A DNA stretch of 64,000 nucleotides from Modestobacter marinus (GCF_019799945.1 NZ_JABGCH010000023.1:1-64000), one strand, 5' to 3'. Shown: positions 34,073 through 43,674, numbered from the stretch's first letter. A program made the numbers and translations. The notes: generated from the sequence alone by a model not told the origin.

Positions 34073-34626
34073 CGAGTCACGTTCCGCGACTACGACGGGC
34101 GGGTCCGGCTGGTCTCCAGGGTGGGCCCGTCCCGGGCAGCAGCCGAGCGGGCGCTGACGGCCGGGGTGACCGGCCGCCAGGCGCCGGGCGGCCTGGGTGC
34201 GAGACGGCGCGGGCGTGCCTCTCCGGGATGTTCGCGCTGGCGTCCTAGGACGGCGCCCTTGCAGCCGATCCGGTGCGCGACTCCCACCGCCAAGACCAGC
34301 AGCGGCAAGCGGGTGCGCGTACTGACCGTGGAGCAGACCTCGCGCCTCGTCGAGGTGTTCCGGAGCAGTGACCGCGCGGCTGCACTCGACGTGCCTGACT
34401 TGGTCGACTGGATGCCGGCCACCGGTTGCCGGATCGGCGGCGCTGGCCCTGCGGTACGGGGCCAACGGCGACGGCGAACCGATCCTCGATCTCGCGGTCC
34501 GGTCCCGCGAGGTGAACGCCACCGTCGTCCGCGTTCCGGGCGCCGGACTGACGATCCAACCGCGGCCGAAGACCACCGCCGGTTGGCGGGTCATCGCGCT
34601 CCCCGACTTCGCCGTCCGGGTGCTAT
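34073..34626 (+). pseudogene. tyrosine integrase remnant (copy 2)
   Basis: Across frames the plus strand encodes ARVTFRDYDGRVRLVSRVGP with SRAAAERALTAGVTG, then KRVRVLTVEQTSRLVEVFRS, PDLVDWMPATGCRIGGA, and after a shift LALRYGANGDGEPILDLAVR and TAGWRVIALPDFAVRVL. These are the arm-binding domain, the start of the catalytic domain with its first Arg box (TGCRIGE) and the following sheet. The second R and catalytic Tyr boxes are missing and there are at least two frameshifts. Decayed integrase of a former element. Confidence 0.7.
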
Positions 34627-35035
34627 AACACCGGCGGGCGCAATGCCCCGCGCAGTCGGGTGGAGGTCGTCTTCGCCCCGCCGCTGACCGGCAGCCTGCG
34701 CGATCCGTCGAACGCTCGGGAGACCTCCGCCAGTTGCTCGACTCGTTCCAGTGCGGGAGCTGCACCGGCACCGGCTGTCAGCTCGAGGAGGACGGCTCCT
34801 CAGGGGCCGGGCGACGGATCTGCTGCGAGGAGGGACCGTGGTCGTGGGTCACTTCACACCTAGCCTCCGGAGGGTGCCCTGACGCCCCCCGGAGGGGCCA
34901 AGAAGCGGACATCCGCGTCGTGTGCCCGACGGCGGAGGCGGTGCCCCATGAACTGTGGGAACGGCCCCGGCGGCGCGCCCCGCAGACCGCTGTGGATCCC
35001 TGAGAACATCCACCGATCCAGGTGAGGTAGTCGAG
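34627..35035. other. no gene recognised before transketolase
   Basis: Only short frames without domains. A GGTGAGG-like site lies just before the transketolase ATG. Confidence 0.35.
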
Positions 35036-37165
35036 ATGACCGTGGACACGCCCACCGACCGAGCCGCGACGGGCCGGTCGATCGACCAGTTGGCGATCAA
35101 CACCATCCGCACGCTGTCGATAGACGCGGTGCAGGCCGCCAACTCCGGTCACCCCGGCACACCGATGGCGCTGGCCCCGGTCGCCTACAGGTTGTGGCAG
35201 CACCACCTCCGGTTCGACCCGGACCTGCCGGTGTGGGCCAACCGCGACCGTTTCGTGCTCTCGGTCGGCCATGCCTCGGCGCTGCTGTACTCCCTGCTCC
35301 ACCTGAGCGAGGTCACGTCGGTCAACCCCGACTACGAGACGGTCGGCACGCCCGCGGTCTCGCTCGATGACCTCCGCCGGTTCCGCCAGTTGGACTCGAA
35401 GTGCCCCGGGCACCCCGAGTACCGGTGGACGTCGGGAGTGGAGTGCACCACCGGCCCGCTCGGCACGGGCATCGCGACCAGCGTCGGCATGGCGATGGCC
35501 GGCCTGTGGCAGGCCGCCACGTACAACCGGCCGGGTTTCGACCTCTTCGACTACGACGTCTACGCCCTGTGCGGCGACGGCGACCTGATGGAGGGCATCG
35601 GCGCGGAGGCCGCCTCGCTCGCCGGCCACCTCCGGCTGTCCAACCTGTGCTGGGTCTACGACAACAACGAGATCACCATCGAGGGCGGCACCGGCCTGGC
35701 GTTCAGCGAAGACGTCGCGGTTCGCTTCGCCGGCTACGGCTGGGCGGTGCAGCACGTCGCGGACGCCAACGACCTGGACGCGCTGGGCGTGGCGTTCGAC
35801 GCGTTCCGCGCTGAGACCGCCCGCCCGACGCTGATCGTCGTGGACAGCGTCATCGGCTACGGGGCGCCGAACAAGCAGGGCACCCACGCCGCGCACGGGG
35901 AGCCGCTCGGCGAGGAGGAGGTCCGAGCGGCCAAGCGGTTCTACGGCTGGCCCGAGGACGAGACGTTCCACGTCCCGGACGAGGTGCGCGCGCACATCGC
36001 GGGCGGCATGCGTGCGCGCGGCGGCGGACTGCGGCGCGCGTGGGAGGAGCTGCTCGGCCGGTACGCCGCCCAGTACCCGGACCTCGCCGACCAGCTCAAC
36101 CGCATGCAGCGGCGGGTGCTGCCCGACGGGTGGGACGCCGACCTCCCGACGTTCCCCGCCGATGCCAAGGGCGTCGCCGGGCGGGACGCCAACGGGAAGG
36201 TGCTCAACGCGGTGGCCCAGCGCGTGCCGTGGCTGATCGGCGGCTCGTCCGACCTCGCCCCGTCGAACAAGTCTCGGCTCACCTTCGAGGAGGCGGGTGA
36301 CTTCAGCGCCGAGGACCGGGCCGGGCGCAACCTGCACTTCGGGGTCCGCGAGCATGCGGCCGCCGCCGTCGCCAACGGGCTCGCGCTGTCCAAGCTGCGC
36401 GCCTTCCAGGCCGGGTTCCTGATCTTCTCCGACTTCCAGCGGGGAGCTGTGCGGCTCTCGGCTCTCATGGAGCTGCCCCTCATCCACCTCTACACCCATG
36501 ACTCCATCGGTGTCGGCGAGGACGGGCCCACCCACCAGCCGGTCGAGCACCTCGCCGCGATCCGCGCCATGCCCGGGCTGATCGATCTGCGGCCGGCCGA
36601 CGCCAACGAGGTCGTCGAGGCCTGGCGGGTCCTCATGCCGCTCCGGCACGAGCCGGTGGCCCTGGCGCTGTCCCGTCAACCGCTGCCGACCCTGGACCGC
36701 AGCCGGTACGCCCCGGCGTCCGGCGTCGCCCGTGGGGCCTACGTGCTCGCCGACCCGCCGGACGGCGAGCCGGAGGTCATCCTCATCGCCACCGGCAGCG
36801 AGATCGCGATGACCGTCGAGGCCTACGAACGGCTGACCGCCGACGGCATCCGGGCGCGGGTGGTGAGCATGCCGTCGATGCAGCTGTTCGACCAGCAGCC
36901 GCAGTCCTATCGCGACGAGGTCCTGCCGCCGGCGGTCACCGCGCGGGTCTCCGTCGAGAAGGGCTCGACGTTCGGCTGGGATCGCTGGGTCGGCTCGACC
37001 GGCGCGATCATCGGCATGAGCACGTTCGGAGCCTCGGCCCCGATGAAGGTGCTGCAGGCCAAGTTCGGGTTCACCACGGAGAACATCGTCTCCACCGCAC
37101 GGGCCCAACTGGGCCTCGTCCACGCCGAGCCATCGGGCATCAGCCTGGACGAGGCGAAGCGGTGA
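35036..37165 (+). CDS. tkt: transketolase
   Basis: This 709-residue thiamine-diphosphate enzyme transfers two-carbon ketol units in the pentose phosphate or Calvin-type pathways. Order: pyrophosphate domain (AANSGHPGTPMALAP, TGPLGTGIATSVGMAMA, GDGDLMEGIGAEAASLAGHL, the TPP-binding GDG motif, DNNEITIEG), pyrimidine domain (FGVREHAAAAVANGLAL, HDSIGVGEDGPTHQPVEHLA) and C-terminal domain (ATGSEIAMTVEAYERL, VSMPSMQLFDQQ). Length is normal and all cofactor motifs are present. ATG 35036 is chosen because MTVDTPTDRAATGRSIDQLA aligns with typical starts. No partner genes of the pathway are adjacent, so this may be a cargo or secondary copy. Confidence 0.95.
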   Translation: MTVDTPTDRAATGRSIDQLAINTIRTLSIDAVQAANSGHPGTPMALAPVAYRLWQHHLRFDPDLPVWANRDRFVLSVGHASALLYSLLHLSEVTSVNPDYETVGTPAVSLDDLRRFRQLDSKCPGHPEYRWTSGVECTTGPLGTGIATSVGMAMAGLWQAATYNRPGFDLFDYDVYALCGDGDLMEGIGAEAASLAGHLRLSNLCWVYDNNEITIEGGTGLAFSEDVAVRFAGYGWAVQHVADANDLDALGVAFDAFRAETARPTLIVVDSVIGYGAPNKQGTHAAHGEPLGEEEVRAAKRFYGWPEDETFHVPDEVRAHIAGGMRARGGGLRRAWEELLGRYAAQYPDLADQLNRMQRRVLPDGWDADLPTFPADAKGVAGRDANGKVLNAVAQRVPWLIGGSSDLAPSNKSRLTFEEAGDFSAEDRAGRNLHFGVREHAAAAVANGLALSKLRAFQAGFLIFSDFQRGAVRLSALMELPLIHLYTHDSIGVGEDGPTHQPVEHLAAIRAMPGLIDLRPADANEVVEAWRVLMPLRHEPVALALSRQPLPTLDRSRYAPASGVARGAYVLADPPDGEPEVILIATGSEIAMTVEAYERLTADGIRARVVSMPSMQLFDQQPQSYRDEVLPPAVTARVSVEKGSTFGWDRWVGSTGAIIGMSTFGASAPMKVLQAKFGFTTENIVSTARAQLGLVHAEPSGISLDEAKR

Positions 37166-37195
37166 GCTAACCCGGCGCCGTCCGAGGCGGGCCCT

Positions 37196-37275
37196 GGCTG
37201 CGGAGACAACGCCGCGATCGAGTCCTTCTGCGCCTGCTGCAGCGCAACGTCCTCGACCGTTCGGTGGGTGGCGGC
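37196..37275 (+). pseudogene. IS3-family transposase trace
   Basis: The plus strand reads CGDNAAIESF then, after a shift, LLQRNVLDR. This is the DN-A-ESFF-ALLQRNVLDR block of the IS3 OrfB core. Only about 25 codons persist. It sits between transketolase and a broken dihydroxyacetone kinase. Confidence 0.5.
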
Positions 37276-37330
37276 GTGACCGGCACGGGTTCCCGCCGCC
37301 ACCCATCCTCGCCGGCGCTACCCCCGCACG

Positions 37331-38060
37331 TCACCCGCAGTGCTTCTCGACGACCGGAGTCATGGCGCGGACGCAGATCCCGAACGACACCGCGCCCGGG
37401 TCCGGAGTGCCGATCGACCGCGCGGCCAGCGGGCGTGCGCGTCCGACCCGAGGTGACATCTCCGCCGTCGCCTCCGCGCCGGCCTCCGCCGCGGCGACGC
37501 CGTCGGCCCATGCCTCGCGCAGTCCACGATCGTGGCTGACGCCGCGTTCGATCGTCTCCACGAAGGGCACGACGGCGTCGAGCAGGGTCTTGTCCCCCGG
37601 CGCCGCCTTGCCGAGGTCGACCAGCGCCGTGAGGTAGGCACGCAAGCCCTCCGCGACCCTCGACGCGTCCGGCCGTCCCTCGTTCCCGAGCACCGTCCCG
37701 AAGGCGCGCAACCCCACGCCCCAGAGCACGCCCGAGGTGCCGCCGGCGAACTCCGCCCACGCGTCGCCGGCCGCGTCGAGGACGCCACGCGCACCCCAGT
37801 CCGTCCATCCGGCCGAGCTCCTGCTCCGCGTCGTGGACGGCCGCCTGCGCGGCCCGCAGCGCATCGAGCACGACGGCCGCGGTGAGCCGCGACGCCTCGT
37901 CGCCCTCCGCGGGCCGGACGTCGAGCACGGCGACGTCGTCGGTCCCGGTGTCATCGCCCTCGTCGACGACTCCGATCGCGCCGCGCTGGAACGCCGGCGT
38001 GGAAGCCGGGTCGAGCCACAGCGGCTTGAACTCGTCGTCGAGTTGTTCGTGGGCCGCCGA
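37331..38060 (-). pseudogene. dihydroxyacetone kinase (DhaK-DhaL fusion) C-terminal remnant
   Basis: The upstream part encodes FKPLWLDPASTPAFQRGAIG, GTDDVAVLDVRPAEGDEASR and VVLDALRAAQAAVHDAEQEL; in another frame GARGVLDAAGDAWAEFAGGT, SGVLWGVGLRAFGTVLGNEG and GKAAPGDKTLLDAVVPFVET follow, with a normal C-terminus. Between ELGRMD and GARGVLD about 30-35 residues are lost, including the region that carries the Mg-ADP-binding GDGDHG motif, and the frame shifts. The N-terminal substrate (DhaK) domain is absent. Not functional. Confidence 0.7.
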
Positions 38061-38228
38061 TCCGTGCCCGCCGCGTGACCACTGACGCCTCGCGCGCCTC
38101 GGTCGGGCAGCCCGGCCGCACTGGTCATGTGGGAGGACGGCTGCTCGGCGCGCCTCGCTCTGGTGGTCGGGTGCGACCGACACAATGCGCGACACCCGAC
38201 CGAGGTCGCTGATCGGAGAGGAACGCCG

Positions 38229-39008
38229 GTGAGTGAACCTGGCGACGGCCAGTTCTGGGCGCTCGGCGATCTCACGACGCCGTCGCGCGACCTCGACGTC
38301 CTTCTCCAGGAGCTCCCGCCTCTGACGGCTGGTCTGACGAGCGGCCGGCGCGAGGACGTGGAACCTCTGGTGCTCCACCTCACCGGGCTCCGTGCGGACG
38401 AGCGGCGCAGGCTCGCGGCTGGCTTGCGGTCGTCGCGGTTCAAGCGGTCTCGTGCACGATGGCGGGCCTCGCTGCTGGCGCTGGCGACCTGGGACGGGCA
38501 GCCCCGTGCGGGAGCGACCGCGGCCGAGGTGGTTGTGGATCGGCTCGACCGCGCGCATCGTCGTGTGCTCGTCGCGGCTCGCGGACCACGGAGCGTCCTC
38601 TGCCGAGGCCCTGCACGACGTGCGCAAGCCGGCCAGGGAGCTCCGCCACCTGCTGGAGACCTTTCCCCCCGACGGACAGACCCGGCCGACGCTCGCGTCG
38701 CGATCAAGGAGTTGAAGGCCATGCAGGATGTGCTCGGGACGTCCCAGGACAGCAAGGCCCAGCGCGAGGCGCTCTCCTCACCCGCCACCGACATGACGGC
38801 CAGCGACGGCGCCTCCGCCCGGACGATGCTCGCGATGGGGGAGATCGCGACCCCGCAGCAGGAGGACCCGGACACGTCGCGCGCGCCGTTCGCCGCCACG
38901 TTCGAGCGGTCCTCGCGGCGCTCGGCGCAGCCTCGGACGGCCCAACCAGGACCGCGCCGTACGGCGCCAGCGGGGCCGGCCACCGCAATGGTGGGAGCGG
39001 TGCGGTGA
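38229..39008 (+). CDS. CHAD-domain protein with two compensating frameshifts
   Basis: GTG 38229 (with GAGAGG upstream) starts a frame open to 39008. Flanking parts match a CHAD helical, polyphosphate-binding protein: LTTPSRDLDVLLQELPPL, RSSRFKRSRARWRASLLALA and VAIKELKAMQDVLGTSQDSK. In the centre (about 38580-38690) the CHAD core EALHDVRKPARELRHLLETF lies in another frame, while this frame gives an arginine/proline-rich stretch; a shift out and back keeps the ORF open. Either two indels or sequencing errors are present. The stop overlaps the ParA start (GTGA, 39005-39008), implying coupling. If the indels are real, basic residues of the core are lost. Confidence 0.55.
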   Translation: MSEPGDGQFWALGDLTTPSRDLDVLLQELPPLTAGLTSGRREDVEPLVLHLTGLRADERRRLAAGLRSSRFKRSRARWRASLLALATWDGQPRAGATAAEVVVDRLDRAHRRVLVAARGPRSVLCRGPARRAQAGQGAPPPAGDLSPRRTDPADARVAIKELKAMQDVLGTSQDSKAQREALSSPATDMTASDGASARTMLAMGEIATPQQEDPDTSRAPFAATFERSSRRSAQPRTAQPGPRRTAPAGPATAMVGAVR

Positions 39009-39757
39009 AGGTCGTGGCCACGTACAACATCAAGGGGGGCGTCGGAAAGACGTCGACCGCGGTCAACATCGCCTACTTCGCGGCCCGCGACGGTCTGCGC
39101 ACCCTCCTCTGGGACCTCGATCCGCAGGGCTCGGCCACGTACCTGTTCAGGGTCAGACCCGAGGTGAAGGGTGGCGGTAACGCCTTGGTCAGTGGAAAGC
39201 GCACCCTGGACGACGGGATCAGGGGAACCGATTTCCGCCAGCTCGATCTGATGCCGGCCGACTTCAGCTACCGCAACCTCGATCTGGACCTGGACTCCAC
39301 GAAGCGCCCCACGGATCGGATCCGCCGCCTGATCGCGCCCCTGAAAAAGGACTACGACCTGGTTGTCCTCGACTGCCCGCCGAGCGTGTCCCTGGTGTCG
39401 GAGAACGTCGTCCACGCCTGCGACGTGCTGCTCGTCCCCCTGATTCCCGCCATGCTCTCGGTACGCACCTACGACCAGCTCATCGACTTCGTCGACACGA
39501 TGCCAGGGCGGAAGCCGCAGGTGGTGGGCTTTCTGTCGATGGTCGACCGCCGCAAGAAGGCCCATCGCGAGCTCGCCGAGCGGCTGCCGAACGATCACGC
39601 GTCCGTCGTCCCCGAGGCGATCCCGAATCGGGTGGTGATCGAGCAGATGGCCGACGAGCGCGCACCGGTTCCGGCGTTCGCGCCGGCCAGCTCCGCGACA
39701 GCCGCCTACGAAGCGCTCTGGGCACGGGTGCAGTCGTGCTTGACCGACGGCGGCTGA
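39005..39757 (+). CDS. ParA/Soj-family ATPase
   Basis: This 250-residue P-loop ATPase has the deviant Walker A YNIKGGVGKTSTAVNIAYFA, DLDPQGSATYLF (Walker A' region), and VVLDCPPSVSLVSENVVHAC (switch/Walker B). Members position DNA or protein cargo by ATP-driven gradients. There is no ParB partner or centromere-like repeat here, so an orphan ParA positioning the CHAD partner (for instance at polyphosphate granules) is plausible. The GTG start overlaps the CHAD stop by four bases and gives the exact expected N-terminus MKVVATYNIKGG. Confidence 0.88.
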   Translation: MKVVATYNIKGGVGKTSTAVNIAYFAARDGLRTLLWDLDPQGSATYLFRVRPEVKGGGNALVSGKRTLDDGIRGTDFRQLDLMPADFSYRNLDLDLDSTKRPTDRIRRLIAPLKKDYDLVVLDCPPSVSLVSENVVHACDVLLVPLIPAMLSVRTYDQLIDFVDTMPGRKPQVVGFLSMVDRRKKAHRELAERLPNDHASVVPEAIPNRVVIEQMADERAPVPAFAPASSATAAYEALWARVQSCLTDGG

Positions 39758-40415
39758 CGCCCACGGCACAGATTGATCTGGATGCGCCAGGTGTGGGCGC
39801 GTGACCGGATCAGCGATCTTGCTGCCGCGCAGGAGTCGCTCCCGTGACGCGACCGACCTACAACCAACGAAGACCCTCAGCAGCCGATGGGAGCCAACGG
39901 TCCCGACGTCGCCTGAACTGCACGTTCACCGCCGACCGACAGCTGTCGATGGCAACAAGATCAACTCGCAAGGTCATGGGTCCAAGTCCAATCCGGGAGC
40001 AGCACCGCAGGTCACCGGCCTGATCCTTCCGCCCGAGCGCGGTCTCCTGGCGTCCAGTCGGATTGCTGCTGGAGATGCCGGAGCGCGGTCGCAGCCTCGG
40101 CATGGCGGGTCCACGGCCCAGGTGGACGTCCCCGGTGAGGCCCGGGCGGCTGTGCCGCCGCGGACGATGCCGTCCTCCCGCTTCGCGCCCCGTACGTCGC
40201 CGGCGATGAACCCGGAGGCTCTCAGACGGAGCCCATCAGGAGCCACGTCGCGAGCGGCCCGCCCCCGTGGTCGTCGCAGGTCCCGACGGTCGGCATGCAG
40301 ATCACCGCGCGCGCCCCTACGGTTGCGACTCAGGGCAATCGATGCTGCACACGATTGCCCGAGGCGGACCGGGGTCCAGGACGGACGAACTGGTCGGCCT
40401 GAGGGGAGGCAGCAC
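39758..40415. other. intergenic with attachment-like site; no gene recognised
   Basis: The frame of the downstream asparaginase is open across this stretch but shows no family likeness. It contains the second tRNA-arm-like 38-mer at 39964-40001. From here rightward no further insertion fragments are seen. Confidence 0.45.
39964..40001 (+). other. tRNA T-arm-like attachment remnant (copy 2)
   Basis: The 38 bases here match 8075-8112 at 31 positions in the same orientation, including AGTCCAATC and GGGAGCA. The T-stem is partly broken (ATGGG/CCAAT). It may be the other end of a former integrated element. Confidence 0.45.
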
Positions 40416-41387
40416 GTGGCACACGTCCAGCTGCTCGGCACGGGCGGGACCATCGCGTCGCGCGGCGGTGGGGATGCCGGGTCCGTGGCCACCGACGAGG
40501 CCGCCGACCTCGCCCGCGGCGAGTACGGCGAGCTGCGGGTCTCGTCCCGGGACGTGCTTAGGACGAACAGCTACCGGCTCACCCTCGGCGACCTGCGGCT
40601 GATCGCCGAGGCCGCGCAGGAGGCGCTGCGCGACCGGGACACCGACGGCGTGGTGATCACCCACGGCACCGACACCCTGGAGGAGACGGCGTTCCTGCTG
40701 GACCTGGTGCACCACTCGGCCAAGACCGTGGTGCTCACCGGGGCCCAGCGGCCGGCCGACAGTCCGGCGCCGGACGGTCCGCGCAACGTCGAGCAGGCGG
40801 TGCTGGCCGCGGCGTCCCCGGAACTGCACGACAGCGGCGTGCTGATCTCCTTCGACGGGACCGTGCGTTCGGCCCGGGGCGCCCGCAAGGCCCACACCAC
40901 CGCGAGCAGCCCGTTCCAGGGCGGTACCGGGGTCGCGCACATCGCGGGTGGGCGGCTTGTCGTGACGGCTACCCCGCGGCGCGCTCACCAGCCGCTGCCC
41001 CTGCCGTCGACCGCCTTCGACACCACCCGGGTGGAGATCGTCACCACGTATCCCGGCGCCACGCCGGACCTCATGGACGCCGCCGTGGGACTCGGCGCCC
41101 AGGCCGTCGTGCTGGCCGGCACCGGCGTGGGCAACGCGGGCCCCGGCTTCGCGGAGCGAGTGGCACACGCCGTCGCGAACGGGTGCGCCGTGGTCCTCAG
41201 CACCCGGACGCCGTGGGGCCCGATCGTCCCGACCTACGGCAACGGCGGGGGCATCGACCTCGTCGCGGCGGGGGCCATCCCGTCGGGGGAGCTGAACCCC
41301 TTCCAGGCACGCATCCTCACCGCCCTCCTGCTCTCCCAGGGGACCTCGGCGTCGGAGCTGCCGCGGGCGTTCCGAGCCCACAGCTGA
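40416..41387 (+). CDS. L-asparaginase-family amidohydrolase
   Basis: This 323-residue cytoplasmic enzyme has both asparaginase threonine motifs: [12 protein letters not shown] at the N-terminus and [18 protein letters not shown] around residue 90, plus [11 protein letters not shown] and [15 protein letters not shown]. It would deamidate asparagine or a related amide to acid plus ammonia. GTG 40416 follows GGGGAGG and places the first motif right at the start. It is first in an operon with a deacetylase-fold hydrolase, an MFS importer and two dehydrogenases, so the true substrate may be an amide intermediate of that pathway rather than asparagine. Confidence 0.88.
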   Translation: MAHVQLLGTGGTIASRGGGDAGSVATDEAADLARGEYGELRVSSRDVLRTNSYRLTLGDLRLIAEAAQEALRDRDTDGVVITHGTDTLEETAFLLDLVHHSAKTVVLTGAQRPADSPAPDGPRNVEQAVLAAASPELHDSGVLISFDGTVRSARGARKAHTTASSPFQGGTGVAHIAGGRLVVTATPRRAHQPLPLPSTAFDTTRVEIVTTYPGATPDLMDAAVGLGAQAVVLAGTGVGNAGPGFAERVAHAVANGCAVVLSTRTPWGPIVPTYGNGGGIDLVAAGAIPSGELNPFQARILTALLLSQGTSASELPRAFRAHS

Positions 41388-41421
41388 CCCGCCCATCCAG
41401 CCCACCACCAGAGGAGACACC

Positions 41422-42309
41422 TTGCCCAAGCAGATCTACGTGTCCGTCGGGATCGACGTCGACGCCGTCGGCGGCTGGCTCGGCTCCTATGGCGGAGAGG
41501 ACTCACCGGGGGACATCTCCCGCGGCCTCTTTGCGGGCGAGGTCGGCGTGCCCCGCCTGCTCCAGCTCGCCCAGCGGCGGGACATGCCGGTGACGTGGTT
41601 CTGGCCCGGGCACTCCGTGGAGACGTTCCCGGAGCAGTTCGACGCGGTCGTCTCCGCCGGTCACGAGATCGGGGTGCACGGGTACAGCCACGAGAACCCG
41701 ATCGCGATGACCCGCCAGCAGGAGACCGAGATCCTCGACTACTGCACCGACCTCATCGAGCGGCGCTCCGGCGTGAAGCCGGTCGGCTATGTGGCGCCGT
41801 GGTGGGAGTTCTCGGCGGTCACCAACGAGATCCTGCTGGAGCGCGGGTTCCTCTACGACCACTCGCTGATGCACGACGACCACACGCCCTACTACGTGCG
41901 GGTCGGCGACACCTGGACCAAGATCGACTATGAGGCGGCCTCGGCCCGGGAGTGGATGAAGCCGCTGGTCCGCGGCGAGGAGACTGACCTCATCGAGATC
42001 CCGGCGTCCTGGTACCTCGACGACCTGCCGCCGATGATGTTCATCAAGTCCAGCCCCAACAGCCACGGCTTCGTCAGCCCCCGGGACATCGAGCAGTTGT
42101 GGAAGGACCAGTTCGACTGGGTCCACCGCGAGATGGACTACGCCGTCTTCCCGATCACCATCCACCCGGACGTCTGTGGTCGTCCGCAGAACCTGCTGAT
42201 GCTCGAGCGTCTCCTCGACCACATCCAGGGCCACGACGGTGTCGAGTTCGCCTTCATGGCGGACGTCGCCCGCGACTTCGCGACCCGCACCCCCCGCACC
42301 TCCGGTTGA
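41422..42309 (+). CDS. polysaccharide deacetylase-fold hydrolase (PuuE/cyclic imidase type)
   Basis: This 295-residue NodB-fold metal hydrolase has [39 protein letters not shown] and [17 protein letters not shown] (metal HxxxH region), with [20 protein letters not shown] and [17 protein letters not shown] later. The set resembles members acting on cyclic amides or imides (PuuE allantoinase, cyclic imide hydrolase) and HpPgdA more than chitin deacetylases; no signal peptide, so it is cytoplasmic. The TTG start at 41422 follows GAGGAG. Beside an asparaginase-type amidase it could open a ring whose product the amidase then deaminates; this is inference. Confidence 0.8.
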   Translation: MPKQIYVSVGIDVDAVGGWLGSYGGEDSPGDISRGLFAGEVGVPRLLQLAQRRDMPVTWFWPGHSVETFPEQFDAVVSAGHEIGVHGYSHENPIAMTRQQETEILDYCTDLIERRSGVKPVGYVAPWWEFSAVTNEILLERGFLYDHSLMHDDHTPYYVRVGDTWTKIDYEAASAREWMKPLVRGEETDLIEIPASWYLDDLPPMMFIKSSPNSHGFVSPRDIEQLWKDQFDWVHREMDYAVFPITIHPDVCGRPQNLLMLERLLDHIQGHDGVEFAFMADVARDFATRTPRTSG

Positions 42310-42333
42310 TCTTCCTTCCCCGAAGGGGATGCC

Positions 42334-43674
42334 ATGCCCAGTCCGCGCTCGGGCTCGACCCACACCGGCGTCGAGCCCTGGAACGTCAAGATCACCGCCA
42401 AGACGATCCGGCAGGTGTCCGTCGTCTGCTTCATCGCCTGGGTGGCGTCCGTCTACGACTTCACCCTCTTCGGCACCCTCCTGCCCGTGATCGCCGAGGA
42501 CTTCGGCTGGTCGGTCGCCGAGTCCGCCGCGATCAACACCTACGCCACGATCGGCGTGTTCATCGTCGCCCTCAGCGTGGGCACGATCATCGACCGGATG
42601 GGCCGGAAGAAGGCCCTCATGGTCCTGATGCTCGGCGGAGCGGTGGCGTCCGGGCTCACCGGTGCCGCGATCGGTGCCGTCAGCCTGGTCATCATCCGCT
42701 CCTTCTCCGGGTTCTCCATGTCGGAGGAGGTCGTCAACGCCGTCTACCTCAACGAGATGTACAAGGAGGCCAAGAGCAAGGGCCTGATGTACTCCCTCGT
42801 GCAGGGCGGTTGGCCGGTCGGCGCGCTCGTCTCGGCGGGCCTGTCCGCGCTGACGCTGCCACTCATCGGCTGGCGCTGGTCCTTCGTCGTCGCCGCGGTG
42901 CTGTCGATCATCGTCGTGGTCCTCGCGTCCCGGCTGCCCGAGTCCCCGACCTTCGCCGCCATGCAGGAGGTCAGGCGGCGGCGTGCCGCCGGTGACACCG
43001 CCGGCGCCCAAGCCCTGGCCGACGAGCACGACCTGGAGGAGGCGGCCCACCACGCCACCGGGTTGAAGGACGTCTTCACCCCGGAGCTGCGCTGGCACAC
43101 CACCTGCCTGTCCCTGGCGTGGTTCTTCAACTGGTTCGCGATCCAGATCTTCTCCGTCCTCGGCACCACGATCCTGGTCGAGGCCAAGGACGTGTCCTTC
43201 GAGAACGCCCTCATCATCCTGGTGCTCTCCAACGCGGTGGGCTTCGTGGGCTACGTCAGCCACGGGTGGCTGGGCGACAGGATCGGCCGCAAGTGGACGG
43301 TGGTCCTCGGCTGGATCGCCGGGGGCCTCGTCAGCCTGGCGATGCTGCTCGGCCCGGGCAACGCGGCGTTCATCATCCCGCTCTACGCGCTGACCCTGTT
43401 CTTCCTCACGGGTCCCTACGCGGCGCTGCTGTTCTACATGGGCGAGTCCTTCCCGCCCCAGGTGCGCGGCATGGGCGCGAACGTGGCGCACGTCATGGCG
43501 CCGCTCGGCGGCGTCGCCGGTTCCGGCCTGTTCACCATCCTGCTCACCGCGGGGGTGGACACCGGCCTCGCGGCGATCATCACCGGCACCGGCGGCCTGA
43601 TCCTCTCGGCGCTGTGCATGGCCGGGACGCGCACCATCCACGACGCCCACCAGAAGTCGACGGTGTTCGCATGA
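42334..43674 (+). CDS. MFS transporter (sugar-acid/aromatic-acid type)
   Basis: This 446-residue, 12-TM importer has MFS loop motifs GTIIDRMGRKKALMV after TM2-3 and HGWLGDRIGRKWTVV in the second half, with FTLFGTLLPVIAEDFGW in TM1. A cytoplasmic loop of about 45 residues (MQEVRRRRAAGDTAG and following) links the halves. It resembles metabolite:H+ symporters. It lies 24 nt after the deacetylase-fold gene and its stop overlaps the next start (ATGA), so it imports the substrate of this operon. Substrate unknown. Confidence 0.88.
   Translation: MPSPRSGSTHTGVEPWNVKITAKTIRQVSVVCFIAWVASVYDFTLFGTLLPVIAEDFGWSVAESAAINTYATIGVFIVALSVGTIIDRMGRKKALMVLMLGGAVASGLTGAAIGAVSLVIIRSFSGFSMSEEVVNAVYLNEMYKEAKSKGLMYSLVQGGWPVGALVSAGLSALTLPLIGWRWSFVVAAVLSIIVVVLASRLPESPTFAAMQEVRRRRAAGDTAGAQALADEHDLEEAAHHATGLKDVFTPELRWHTTCLSLAWFFNWFAIQIFSVLGTTILVEAKDVSFENALIILVLSNAVGFVGYVSHGWLGDRIGRKWTVVLGWIAGGLVSLAMLLGPGNAAFIIPLYALTLFFLTGPYAALLFYMGESFPPQVRGMGANVAHVMAPLGGVAGSGLFTILLTAGVDTGLAAIITGTGGLILSALCMAGTRTIHDAHQKSTVFA

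Noticed and set aside
34778-37306. 842-codon minus-strand open frame
   Set aside because: It is entirely antisense to transketolase, whose motifs are intact; the composition is typical of a shadow frame.
38392-38715. separate small gene containing the CHAD core
   Set aside because: It lacks a ribosome site and its sequence fits as the middle of the surrounding CHAD protein, so it is better explained by frameshifts.
39801-40415. N-terminal extension of the asparaginase frame
   Set aside because: The frame is open but contains no family likeness, while GTG 40416 has a strong ribosome site right before the first asparaginase motif.
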